DNA of 64,000 nucleotides from CBFHMJ01 sp965656875 (GCA_965656875.1 CBFHMJ010000011.1:1-64000), one strand, 5' to 3'. Shown: positions 52,416 through 61,625, numbered from the stretch's first letter. Notes: generated by a model not told the origin, from the sequence alone. Program-made: numbers and translations.

Positions 52416-53356
52416 GAAAAAAACGCACCCCAATCGAAGTCTTTTCACTCTCGTTTCTCGACATTATTTCCTGTGCGTTTGGTGCGGTAGTTATGCTGAT
52501 CCTGCTGTCTAAAAACGGCGACCAGGCCGAATACAATGACATGGGCGACCTGATGAAACTGTTGGCCACCGAAGGCAACAAACAAGCCCAGATTGAAGAA
52601 CTGGAAGCCATGCTCACTGCCCGCAATCAGCAACTCACGGCTGCACTGGCGCAATCCGCCAGTAACGCCGACGACCAGCAACAACTCGAAACCGACGTTG
52701 CAAGAGCGCAGCGCGATCTCACCCAACTTACTGATCAGGCCTCCGGCCTTGAAGACACACTGGAACAACGCAAACGCGCCGCGATCAACGCGCCCAAAGC
52801 CCAGGAGCGGGATGAAGAAGTCGGCGGTATTCCCGTCGATAGCGATTACGTAGTCTTTATTATCGACACTTCCGGCAGTATGAAAGACATGTGGAAACGC
52901 GTCACAAAAACCATCGACAACGTGTTAAACAACCACCCAAAAGTCAAAGGCTTTCAGATCATGTCCGACAACGGCGAAATCCTCGGTAATCGCTCCGCCA
53001 AAGAATGGCGAAAAGATACTGTTCGCCAACGTAAAGCCGCCCTGAAGCGCATTCAAAACTGGCTTGGCAGCTCCAATTCTTCCCCGGTTGAAGGTATTGA
53101 ACGCGCCTTGCGACTCTATAAATCCCACGCCGGAGAACTCGCCTTGTACGTCTTTGGTGACGACTACCGCGCAGGTGATTACGACAAAACGGTAGAAAAA
53201 GTCACCGCCATGAATCGTAAAGGCAAGCAGGTGATCGCCCGCATCCACGCCATCGGCTTTAAAAACGGCCCCGGCCGCAACAACAGTATGGAAGAATTCT
53301 CGACCTTTATGCGAGAAGTCGCCCGCCGCAATAACGGCACGTTTTTGGCGATGTAA
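52412..53356 (+). CDS. VWA-domain protein with ExbD-like N-terminal helix (second copy)
   Basis: A 314-aa paralogue-like protein. The helix SLSFLDIISCAFGAVVMLIL has Asp17 in the ExbD/MotB-like position, then a coiled coil (~45-125) and a VWA domain with MIDAS FIIDTSGSMKD (Asp152, Ser154, Ser156). Helix and overall plan match the preceding gene, but the VWA domains are quite different, suggesting a heterodimer at the channel. The ATG overlaps the first VWA stop (ATGA). Last gene of the operon; no clear terminator, and an IS remnant begins ~100 bp on. Confidence 0.85.
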   Translation: MRKKRTPIEVFSLSFLDIISCAFGAVVMLILLSKNGDQAEYNDMGDLMKLLATEGNKQAQIEELEAMLTARNQQLTAALAQSASNADDQQQLETDVARAQRDLTQLTDQASGLEDTLEQRKRAAINAPKAQERDEEVGGIPVDSDYVVFIIDTSGSMKDMWKRVTKTIDNVLNNHPKVKGFQIMSDNGEILGNRSAKEWRKDTVRQRKAALKRIQNWLGSSNSSPVEGIERALRLYKSHAGELALYVFGDDYRAGDYDKTVEKVTAMNRKGKQVIARIHAIGFKNGPGRNNSMEEFSTFMREVARRNNGTFLAM

Positions 53357-53459
53357 TGACTCGCAACGGCACGATTTAACGAAAGTAGTGAGGGAGGGAT
53401 TGCTGCGGCGTTAAGCCGTCACCACAAGCGACAAAACAGGAAAATCAAAGGACCTCTAA

Positions 53460-53616
53460 CGTAGTGGTCAGTTTTTGTTGACCACTTCAAGTACGGAGGT
53501 AGCAACTTCTTCAATATTGCATCTTTTCTTTCTTGCGGATAATGAGACGTGACTTACTCTCCTACCGCCCCTAACTGGTTAAATTTAAACAGTGACAACT
53601 ATCCTGCCAGAGGGGG
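53460..53616 (-). mobile_element. IS remnants: IS3-type terminus (inverted) and scar of another IS end
   Basis: 53491-53616 is, reversed, a ~125-bp copy of the left end and start of orfA of the IS at 61561-62518 (shared CCCTCTGGCAGGATAGTTGT, and the first ~20 codons with scattered differences). It is broken off at 53490. 53460-53488 contains GTAGTGGTCA and TTTTTGTTGACCACTT, which resemble ends of the IS3-type element at 56627-57861. The IS terminus faces rightward, into the AT-rich island. Confidence 0.85.
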
Positions 53617-53644
53617 GACACTGCACAGACGATGAATAATTCCT

Positions 53645-54259
53645 CTAAAGTTCCAGCGTTTTTTCTATTAGTTCTATCGTTATATGAATGATCTTTATAT
53701 GCATTTCTTGAATCCTTGCACTGCCACTGGTTGCTTCGATTACAATTGGTAAATCAACGATATTTTTTAAGTGCCCTCCATCGTTGCCAAGCAGTGCTAC
53801 AGCGTACATTTTTTGGGTCTTAGCAGTTTTTACTGCATTAATAATATTTTCTGAGTTGCCAGAGGTAGAGATAGCCAATAACAGGTCCCCCTTTTTACCA
53901 ATTCCTTGTATAAAGCGTGAAAAGACAAATTCATACCCATAATCATTGCCAGTACATGTGATATATGCTGGATCACTAATCGCAATAGCGGGTAATGGGA
54001 CCCGATCATTCTTATACTTCCCTGTTAATTCTTCAGCAAAGTGCATGGCATCGCACATACTTCCACCATTGCCGCAGGTAATAACTTTATTACCTGATTT
54101 GATCGTCTCAACAACCACAGTGACTAACTGCTCAATAAGTGCAAGGTTATGCGGATAATTACAAAAATCGTTTAAACACTTTTGGGCTTCCTCGAAAGCA
54201 TTGCGTATTAGATTGGAATTAAGTTTTTTTTCTGGCACTGTATTTTCTCCGTCAATCAA
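53645..54259 (-). CDS. SIS-domain phosphosugar isomerase (GmhA-like)
   Basis: A 204-aa SIS-domain protein of the GmhA/DiaA group. Sugar-phosphate-binding motifs: VITCGNGGSMCDAMHFAEELTGK and LLAISTSGNSENIINAV, then ALLGNDGGHLKNIVDLPI and ARIQEMHIKIIH. GmhA turns sedoheptulose-7-phosphate into heptose-7-phosphate for LPS or for heptose-containing metabolites. It is divergent (64 bp) from the carbamoyltransferase gene and AT-rich like the whole island, so probably acquired for glycan or natural-product modification. Confidence 0.9.
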   Translation of the reverse strand: MIDGENTVPEKKLNSNLIRNAFEEAQKCLNDFCNYPHNLALIEQLVTVVVETIKSGNKVITCGNGGSMCDAMHFAEELTGKYKNDRVPLPAIAISDPAYITCTGNDYGYEFVFSRFIQGIGKKGDLLLAISTSGNSENIINAVKTAKTQKMYAVALLGNDGGHLKNIVDLPIVIEATSGSARIQEMHIKIIHITIELIEKTLEL

Positions 54260-54323
54260 ACGAGCTTTCCCCTTTAAATATATGTAACAAATAGGGCGCT
54301 AAAAGTAGTGATAATTAAAAGTT

Positions 54324-55985
54324 ATGACTACAAATAAATACATTCTTGGATTAGGTGGTTCATCTCACGATTTTTCGGCAACTCTTCTGGAAGACAGTAA
54401 TATCCTATGTGCAATTGAAGATGAAAGAATTACAAGAAGAAAGCATGGCCACACTTGGTGGTTTGAAAAACCGTGTAAACCTTCCATTGATTATTGTTTA
54501 GCCTTTGCAGGAATTGAACTAGATGATGTTTCTGTAATAGCAACTAGCGATTTAAGTCCACGAAGGTTGGATGACTTTTTGCCAAGCGTTCAATATTTTA
54601 ATCATCACTTATGTCATGCCGCTTCTGTCTATCACTTGGCGAATGTTGAAAAAATGGATCTTGTTATTTGTGACGGAATGGGATCTCCAACTACGATAAC
54701 TCAAACCGGACAATTTAGAGAAACAATTACTTTATTTTCTGCTGACGGACAAAACCTATCCTGTAAAGGAAAAACAGTGGGATTTATGCCGAATGAGCGT
54801 GATCACTTCTCTAAGGGCATTACCAATTCTTTGGGGTATTTCTACAATATGATCACTCGAATTATTGGATTTGGGAAAAATGAAGAAGGGAAAACGATGG
54901 GATTGGTAGGTTACGGTAAACCAATTTACACAGACCTAATCAGGGAAAGCATCATATTGCGAGAACATAGAGATTCAGCTTTTGAATTTAACTATTTAGA
55001 GAGTGACTTGCCTAATACTTTAATGGATATCCTTGTTAAATCAAATTATTCATTTCAAACGAAAGCTGACATTGCTACATCAGCACAAAAAGTATTTGAA
55101 GATGCTATGTTGCATTTCGCTATATTATCGATGAGAAGTGAGAGTGAGGCTTTCGGAATAGCAGGAGGTTGTGCTCTAAACACTGTGGCAAATTCAAAAC
55201 TAGAGCAACTAGCTCGGGATAAAGGAAAGTCTTTTTTCATATATCCACATATTGGTGATGCAGGAATTGCATTCGGAGCTGCTTTCCTGGCACTCAATCA
55301 GGATTCTAAACAAAAAAAGCAAATTACCGTAGGAGGTAATAAAGATACTCGCCATATTCATAAACTTGGAAAACATTATAGTTCCTTGCAAATTTTAGAG
55401 GCTTTCAATGAGTATTATCCAAAAATTGACTATGAATTATGCGACTCTCCCGACGAGAAAATTGCAGATTTACTATCTAAAAATGAAATTGTAGGGCTAT
55501 TTCATGGTCCATCAGAGTTTGGACCAAGAGCTCTTGGTGGAAGAAGTATTCTTTCCAACCCAGCAGAGGGAGAAACGCGAAACCACATCAACAACAATGT
55601 AAAGCATAGGGAACCATTTCGACCGATTGCTCCTATGATCCTGGAAGAATTTTATGGTGATTACTTTGAAGGCTCTGCTGAACAGTATTTTATGCTGAGT
55701 GTGTCGAAAGTAAAACCGGGTATGGTTAGCAAAGTTCCATCAGTAGTTCATATTGACGGGACCGCCAGAGTGCAAACAATTGATGAAAAACTGGATCCTT
55801 TCATATACCAAATTTTGACGTCTTTTAATTCAAAAACTGGCATACCTGTTATATGCAATACTTCTTTTAATCAAGCTGGTGAGCCTATAGTTGAAACTCC
55901 ATCTGATGCTATCCGAGCGTTTTTAAAGATGCCCATTAATTTTCTCTTCATTGAAAACTATATGTTTTTTAAGGAGAAAGAGTGA
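54324..55985 (+). CDS. NodU/CmcH-family O-carbamoyltransferase
   Basis: A 553-aa carbamoyltransferase. The N-terminal Kae1-like domain starts ILGLGGSSHDFSATLLEDS and contains HHLCHAASVYH (metal-binding His) and GKTMGLVGYG. The C-terminal YrdC-like domain has GPSEFGPRALGGRSIL and CNTSFN. Such enzymes use carbamoyl phosphate and ATP to carbamoylate hydroxyls of sugars, Nod factors or antibiotics. The phosphatase gene starts directly after its stop. A sugar-modifying role fits the GmhA-like neighbour; the acceptor is unknown. Confidence 0.93.
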   Translation: MTTNKYILGLGGSSHDFSATLLEDSNILCAIEDERITRRKHGHTWWFEKPCKPSIDYCLAFAGIELDDVSVIATSDLSPRRLDDFLPSVQYFNHHLCHAASVYHLANVEKMDLVICDGMGSPTTITQTGQFRETITLFSADGQNLSCKGKTVGFMPNERDHFSKGITNSLGYFYNMITRIIGFGKNEEGKTMGLVGYGKPIYTDLIRESIILREHRDSAFEFNYLESDLPNTLMDILVKSNYSFQTKADIATSAQKVFEDAMLHFAILSMRSESEAFGIAGGCALNTVANSKLEQLARDKGKSFFIYPHIGDAGIAFGAAFLALNQDSKQKKQITVGGNKDTRHIHKLGKHYSSLQILEAFNEYYPKIDYELCDSPDEKIADLLSKNEIVGLFHGPSEFGPRALGGRSILSNPAEGETRNHINNNVKHREPFRPIAPMILEEFYGDYFEGSAEQYFMLSVSKVKPGMVSKVPSVVHIDGTARVQTIDEKLDPFIYQILTSFNSKTGIPVICNTSFNQAGEPIVETPSDAIRAFLKMPINFLFIENYMFFKEKE

Positions 55986-56615
55986 ATGCAAACTTTAATC
56001 TTTATTAGGCATCTAGCAACAGAAAATGATAAAAAAAAACAGTACACTGCTTACAATGAAATATCGCCATTAGTAGGTCAAAACGAAGCTGATTTGCTGC
56101 ATTATAGACAGGAATTAAATCTTGCTGTTACGAAATTTAATATAAAAAAGTTATATCATTCAGGTAATCAGAGGTCTGTTGATACTTTAAAAAAAATCTT
56201 GGATGATGATTTAATAACTAATTTAGAAGTTATTTCCGACACTGCTTTACGGAATATTGAACAACCGGAAATGGAAGGCCTAACATTTGAGGAAATACAA
56301 AAACAACAAATCTTTAAAATATGGAACACCAAGCCTGAATTAGTACATTTTGAAGGTGGAGAATCCCTTCAAGATGTTATAGATAGGTGTACTGAACTTA
56401 GAGAGCAAATAAAAGAAAATAGCATACTGGTAAGCCATACGACACCATTGCAAGTTTTACTTTGTAATGAAATTGGATTAGATTTCTCTAAAATATGGGC
56501 CTTTAAATTTGATCATCTCGCCTTTAGCTTACTTCATACTAAGAAACTATTGCGTCTTAATACAAAGTCGATTGTTGACTGCAATTTTGAAGAACTAATT
56601 CAGGTTAATCCATGA
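55986..56615 (+). CDS. Histidine phosphatase family protein
   Basis: A 209-aa phosphoglycerate-mutase-like phosphatase. The catalytic motif is FIRHLATEND: the usual RHG is RHL here. Other parts are present: HSGNQRSVDT (second Arg), EMEGLTFEEI (acid region) and LVSHTTPLQVLL (second His). It probably dephosphorylates a sugar phosphate or intermediate of the carbamoyltransferase/GmhA set. ATG directly follows the preceding TGA, with AAGGAG upstream, so it is translationally coupled. An IS begins 12 bp after its stop. Confidence 0.85.
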   Translation: MQTLIFIRHLATENDKKKQYTAYNEISPLVGQNEADLLHYRQELNLAVTKFNIKKLYHSGNQRSVDTLKKILDDDLITNLEVISDTALRNIEQPEMEGLTFEEIQKQQIFKIWNTKPELVHFEGGESLQDVIDRCTELREQIKENSILVSHTTPLQVLLCNEIGLDFSKIWAFKFDHLAFSLLHTKKLLRLNTKSIVDCNFEELIQVNP

Positions 56616-56693
56616 TTGGAGGAGACTGTAGTGGTTTAATAATCCCGGACACCAAGTTAGGTGGTAAAGTTTCCACCATAAATGAGGTGTTCA

Positions 56694-57005
56694 ATGACAA
56701 AACGACAACGACGAATATTTTCGTCTGAATTTAAAATGGAAGCGGCAAGCTTAGTTCTTGACCAAGAATACTCGATACCTGAAGCTGCGCGCTCCATGGA
56801 TGTTGGAGAGACAGCCTTGAGACGTTGGGTCGAGCAACTCAGACTCGAACGTGGTGGTACCACACCAATGAGTAAAGCATTGACTCCTGAGCAACAGAAA
56901 ATCCAAGAGTTGGAAGCTCGAATTAGTCGCTTAGAAAGAGAAAAGTCCATACTAAAAAAGGCCACAGCTCTCTTAATGTCAGACGAACTCGAATGTTCTC
57001 GTTAA
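56694..57005 (+). CDS. IS3-family transposase OrfA
   Basis: A 103-aa helix-turn-helix protein (MTKRQRRIFSSEFKMEAASL, AARSMDVGETALRRWVEQLR) with a leucine-zipper-like C-terminus (IQELEARISRLEREKSILKK). It recognises the IS ends. ATG 56694 is used (frame open to 56682). It overlaps orfB by 13 bp in another frame, where programmed frameshifting would normally give the OrfAB transposase. Confidence 0.93.
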   Translation: MTKRQRRIFSSEFKMEAASLVLDQEYSIPEAARSMDVGETALRRWVEQLRLERGGTTPMSKALTPEQQKIQELEARISRLEREKSILKKATALLMSDELECSR

Positions 57006-57853
57006 TTGACCAATTGAGGGAGTATGAATCGGTCAAAATGCTCTGCGAACTGTTTAGTGTCGCCTCATCCTGTTACTACGCGTCTAAACAGCGTAAACCA
57101 GATACTCAACGGATCCGACTGATTAGCCGAATAAAAGAGCTCTTTAGCATGAGCCGAGGTTCAGCAGGAAGTTGAAGCCTTGTATCGATGCTGCGCTCCG
57201 AAAATATCAACGTAGGTCGATTTAAAGTGCAGAAAATCATGCATGAAGCTGGCTTAGTGAGCAAACAACCGGGCTCCCATAAATATAAGCATGCAAAATC
57301 AGAGCGACCAGATATTCCAAACTTGTTGAAACGAGAGTTCTCAGTGGCAGCGCCCAATAGAGTTTGGTGTGGCGACATTACTTACATCTGGTCAGGTTCG
57401 AAGTGGTGTTATTTAGCCGTTGTTCTCGATCTATTCAGCCGACGCGTTGTGGGCTGGTCTTTATCAGACAAACCTGATGCTGACTTGGCTTGCAGAGCCT
57501 TAGAAATGGCTTGGGCGCAACGAGGGCGACCTAAGAATGTCATGTTTCATTCAGACCAAGGCAGTCAATACAGCAGTCGAAAATATCGGCAGAGGCTTTG
57601 GCGCTATCAAATCACTCAGAGTATGAGTCGACGCGGTAACTGTTGGGATAACGCACCAATGGAACGGCTATTTAGAAGTTTAAAAACCGAATGGATACCC
57701 ACAACGGGATATCTTACTCGAACCCAAGCAAGAAGAGATATCAGCCATTACCTGATGTCTTATTACAATCGGCAGCGGCCTCATCAACTCAATGATGGGC
57801 TATCGCCAGTCGATGCAGAAAATCGACTTAAATCTGTGTCCGGTATTTGTTGA
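56993..57853 (+). pseudogene. IS3-family transposase OrfB, interrupted by TGA
   Basis: The frame starts FSLIDQLREYESVKMLCELF and continues to a TGA at 57173-57175 (within RGSAGS-stop-SLVSMLRSENI), where homologues have a residue such as Arg (CGA to TGA). After it the same frame carries the full DDE integrase core: WCGDITYIWS, FHSDQGSQYSS and WDNAPMERLFRSLKTEW. With this stop no full-length transposase is made, so the copy cannot move by itself. Confidence 0.9.
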
Positions 57854-57869
57854 CCACTACAACAAATAG

Positions 57870-60800
57870 TTATCTCGGTTTATGTAGTGAGTCTAAGCTT
57901 TCAAAAATAAAACGAAGAGAAGCCAAAAAGTTAACTGAACCTTGGGCTTCATTGAAACATTTACACAATGCTAAAAGATATTTTATTCCTGTGTTGGTAG
58001 CTAAAATAGCTTTATATACTCTTGACCATTCTAAAATAGTAATAGAGTGAGCATCTATGTTTGGGGCCGCGTCAAAAGTTATTTTCTTAATCTCTTGATC
58101 CGAAAAGAGTTGATGATTGCTATCCAAAAACAATTTTACATCCCATGGGTGCAATGCATATCCCTCAGCCAGAATTTTAACTAGGCGATCTTTTATCTTT
58201 GAAGTTAATGTTGTCTCTTTATGGAAAGTAATGTTTAAAGTCCCCAAGCCTAATTTAGGATATAGGACTACAGACTGTCTAACAGCATGCAAAGTCCGAA
58301 GTATACGCTCTTCATTTACCTTTTGATCAACCAAGAATTCTTTTAATAAATCATAATAAAGATCAATGTAGGAACTATCTTTTGAGCAAGTGAATCCATA
58401 TGTTCCTATTGGGTTAAACAGCCTTTCGTACTTCTCATGAGTATTATAAAACTTGTGGTCTAAAAAAAAATCAGCTTTTTCTTTTACGCAAAATCTATTT
58501 AATTCATACGAAAAATCTTTTTCATAATTATCAGATATTAAAGATAGATATGCCAAGTTACCAGTACAAAAGTCAGCTTGTTTTGGAGTGATAGAGTTAG
58601 CTAATAGCGCCCTTAAATTTCTTTTATAGAGTTCAAAGTTTTTCAATCCTAAGGCAACCAGGATGGGTTGTATAACTACCTTTTCCAGCTTATTGTAACC
58701 CAAGTCACAAAATTTAAATAAAAGTTCTTGCTCATGTTGAGTTAAATCATTTTCTAAAGCTGGGATTTGTGTAACCAATTTGTCTAAGTCGTCTTTTCTA
58801 GCTTCCGGTCTATTCCAAAACTCATGAACTTGCTCTTTAGTTGTATTGAATAAGAACTTTCGTCCTATCTTGCTGAAAAACCAATCTAAAGTACCATATT
58901 CATAGGTGGGCATTGCCATAAAGTTCTTAAAGCATAAGATAAGAAGCAGACGACTTATCTCCAGATGTTCATTGTTAGATAAGTCTATCATTGTAACTAG
59001 GTATAAAAGAATCCCAATTCTCTGTGCTCTGGTTTTTTTAACATACTTCATTAGCCGCAATATTTTGCGGATTTGAGTGGGTTCACTCGATTTTAGTTCT
59101 CGGGCAATCAAGTCAACGAAAAAATAGAGTGCTTCTAATGCAAGTTTAAAATTTCTTTTTTTACAAAATGTTAAGTAAGCAAACCATAATAAGTCCAAAT
59201 TTTCGATATCATAATAGGACGCTTGAATCACACTACTGATAATTTCTTGAGTTATATCCTCATGTTTTAGTAGTTCAATGAATAGTTTACGGAATGTCGA
59301 GGTATCATAGATTGCTATGTCAAAAATGCTCTCTTTGATAAATGCCATATGGCACTGATATTTTTTAAAAAATTCAATGCAAAATAATAGGTTACCGGAG
59401 TACTTATCGTTAATAATGAATTTTGCTGCATTATATATACAAGTAAACTCCTTCCCTTGGATAATGCACTCACTTAAATTATCAATTGTTAATTTAGACT
59501 GGCCAGATACACCATGTTTCCCGAAATAGTTCACATAATAGATTGATAAGCAAAACTCAAATATTTTGTCGTGGGACCAAAAAAACGTTTTATTTGATGA
59601 CAAAGATTTGATTTGTAATATATCTGCTGCTACTAAATCTGGAATTAGATTGGCATACTCTGATAGTTCAAATTGTTGAAAGCCTTTGCTATATCTATTG
59701 TTTTCAAGTGATTGGTGTGCAATATATGGTAGATAAGAGTAAATATGATGATTTCTGGCTTTTGCCTTTGTTAGCAAAAAGTTCTCTAAGAGTTTGTTCA
59801 TGCTAAGCGAGAGCGGCACAGATTTTCTTGCATAAGTTTCAGAGATAATTTCTAGTAATTTCGGGTCCTTAATATATCTACGAACTTCAACACTAATTTC
59901 TTCATAGTTTGTTTGTAACTTATACTGTTCTCGATAAAGATCATACACAAGCCCTATCTCTTCATCTGTAAAGTAATCCAATTCGACTAAATTGAAGTAA
60001 TCCTTATGAACATTTGCTTTTTTAGCATCCAAAGCTTGCATGAACTTAAGTGAGTCGGTTCTTATAGTAACAACTACTCTTATATTGTTGAAGTTGTTTT
60101 CTATTAACCAAAAAGAAATCTCTTTGGCTTCGACAATGACATTACTACATTCGTCTAAATCATTATGAAACTCATTTATTCCTTCCAAGACAATCAATAA
60201 TTTGAGGTTCTCTTTTTCCAAGTATCTGTTGAGTATTTCCCACTCAACGGTGGAAAAATTCCTATCATTGGCAGTAAGCTGAAAGATGACCATTTCTTTA
60301 ATAGTCATATTTGTTTTATAGTTTCCTGTGGAAATAATTACAGGAAGATATTTAGATTTTTTAGTAGCAAAGTTATTGCACAGACTTCCAATAAATGTGC
60401 TTTTGCCACAACCTGAAGGAGCGGTTATAACCAAGCTTTTATTCTCTTCAAGTTTAGTCTCGAACTCGTTCTTTAACCAGCCTCTATCGTAATATGGGTT
60501 TTTCTTAAATGACTCAATGTACGTGGTTATTGATTCTTGCTTAAACAACAGACTTTGAATCTTTTCAATATCAACAAATGGGAATTTTATCCTATCTAAA
60601 GGAACAGCCCTAAAGAGAGATTTTATTCCTTCGTCAAATTCAAGTTCTTGGACATATTCTTCAATACCACTGAAATTTGTATAAGGTTTAATAACCTTCA
60701 TCAATGGAGTATTTTCTTCCGGTAAAGAAGGAGATAACCAAAAAAAGGGCTTTTTGCTCTTGCCATTTTCTGTAAATTTCCAAGGATAATTACTTATGAT

Positions 60801-61463
60801 TTTGTCTAATAAACTTGCAAAAGTTTTCTCTAACCCACTATATCCGCAAAATATAATTCCTTGGCTATCAAAAATAATTTCTATTATTAACTGTACCAGT
60901 TGTTCATGGTACTCGCTTGCCTGCAATTCACTTTCAGTGATGTTGTAGATACCAATATTAAGATCGCCATGTAGTTTTACGAGTAATTGTCTGTCACTTC
61001 TGTCAAGTAGACCACCTGCATTAATTCTGTCAGGCCCTACACAATTAAGCTTTGTCGTAACATTAAGATTTTCATATGCTTTTTCAATTAATTCATCGAA
61101 ATTGGTCGTAACAATATGGCTGATAATGTTGTTTTCAGAAAGAGCAACTAAATATTCATGGCCTTCAGATGGTGAAGGTGCGATTGACGGGTTAATAAAG
61201 AGCTCCCTTTTGAGTAAGCTAGCCCTTTCTGATGGAGTATCAATTTTAGTAAATAACGAATTGAACAGTGAATCTAAATCAAGGGAATTAATTTGGTTTG
61301 TAGTATATTTTTCTACAACTTCTTTCTTTAGGTTATTGAAATCCTTTCCTCCGGATGAAAAACTACAACCCGCCCCTATAAAGATACAAAAACCTTTATT
61401 TGAATCATTCACAAAAGAACTGAGTAAATTAAATAGGTTACTGCGTAATTGCTTTTGGTCCAT
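57870..61463 (-). CDS. SIR2-STAND anti-phage defence protein (Avs5-like)
   Basis: A 1197-aa protein. Residues ~1-250 are a SIR2 domain: FIGAGCSFSSGG (NAD-binding), VTTNFDELIEKAY, catalytic His in VKLHGDLN (His165) and IFCGYSGLEKTF. Residues ~320-640 are a STAND/NACHT-like ATPase with Walker A APSGCGKST (348-356) and Walker B LLIVLEGINEF (422-432). The remaining ~550 residues are helical, as in the ligand-sensing repeats of STAND proteins. In the Avs5 type, sensing a phage protein triggers oligomerisation and NAD depletion. The stop is eight bp from the neighbouring IS, and the gene is AT-rich inside an IS-flanked island, typical of mobile defence genes. ATG 61463 lacks a strong ribosome site. 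Confidence 0.88.
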   Translation of the reverse strand: MDQKQLRSNLFNLLSSFVNDSNKGFCIFIGAGCSFSSGGKDFNNLKKEVVEKYTTNQINSLDLDSLFNSLFTKIDTPSERASLLKRELFINPSIAPSPSEGHEYLVALSENNIISHIVTTNFDELIEKAYENLNVTTKLNCVGPDRINAGGLLDRSDRQLLVKLHGDLNIGIYNITESELQASEYHEQLVQLIIEIIFDSQGIIFCGYSGLEKTFASLLDKIISNYPWKFTENGKSKKPFFWLSPSLPEENTPLMKVIKPYTNFSGIEEYVQELEFDEGIKSLFRAVPLDRIKFPFVDIEKIQSLLFKQESITTYIESFKKNPYYDRGWLKNEFETKLEENKSLVITAPSGCGKSTFIGSLCNNFATKKSKYLPVIISTGNYKTNMTIKEMVIFQLTANDRNFSTVEWEILNRYLEKENLKLLIVLEGINEFHNDLDECSNVIVEAKEISFWLIENNFNNIRVVVTIRTDSLKFMQALDAKKANVHKDYFNLVELDYFTDEEIGLVYDLYREQYKLQTNYEEISVEVRRYIKDPKLLEIISETYARKSVPLSLSMNKLLENFLLTKAKARNHHIYSYLPYIAHQSLENNRYSKGFQQFELSEYANLIPDLVAADILQIKSLSSNKTFFWSHDKIFEFCLSIYYVNYFGKHGVSGQSKLTIDNLSECIIQGKEFTCIYNAAKFIINDKYSGNLLFCIEFFKKYQCHMAFIKESIFDIAIYDTSTFRKLFIELLKHEDITQEIISSVIQASYYDIENLDLLWFAYLTFCKKRNFKLALEALYFFVDLIARELKSSEPTQIRKILRLMKYVKKTRAQRIGILLYLVTMIDLSNNEHLEISRLLLILCFKNFMAMPTYEYGTLDWFFSKIGRKFLFNTTKEQVHEFWNRPEARKDDLDKLVTQIPALENDLTQHEQELLFKFCDLGYNKLEKVVIQPILVALGLKNFELYKRNLRALLANSITPKQADFCTGNLAYLSLISDNYEKDFSYELNRFCVKEKADFFLDHKFYNTHEKYERLFNPIGTYGFTCSKDSSYIDLYYDLLKEFLVDQKVNEERILRTLHAVRQSVVLYPKLGLGTLNITFHKETTLTSKIKDRLVKILAEGYALHPWDVKLFLDSNHQLFSDQEIKKITFDAAPNIDAHSITILEWSRVYKAILATNTGIKYLLALCKCFNEAQGSVNFLASLRFIFESLDSLHKPR

Positions 61464-61625
61464 AACTTTTAATTATCGTTTCTTTACTAGCTTAAAATCA
61501 AATATTACCTAATATAATACAAACTAAATACCCAAAATGGAATCAAATGTTTTAAACCACCCCCTCTGGCAGGATAGTTGTCACTGTTAAAATTTAACCA
61601 GTTAGAGGCGGTAGCAGAGTCAGTC

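Larger units (their letters stand above)
56627..57861 (+). mobile_element. IS3-family insertion sequence, ~1235 bp
   Basis: Ends: left TGTAGTGGTTTAATAATCCC then GGACACC; right (reverse complement) TGTAGTGGTCAACAAATACC then GGACAC. They are imperfect inverted repeats of about 26 bp. It contains orfA and an orfB with an in-frame stop. No target duplication is visible (GAC left, ACA right), so flanks may have been rearranged. It lies between the phosphatase and the SIR2-STAND gene. Confidence 0.9.

Noticed and set aside
44814..53356. Considered a Zorya defence system because of the MotA-like channel
   Set aside because: No ZorB-type OmpA/MotB protein and no ZorC/ZorD or ZorE genes; the VWA, PEGA and FGE-fold components do not match.
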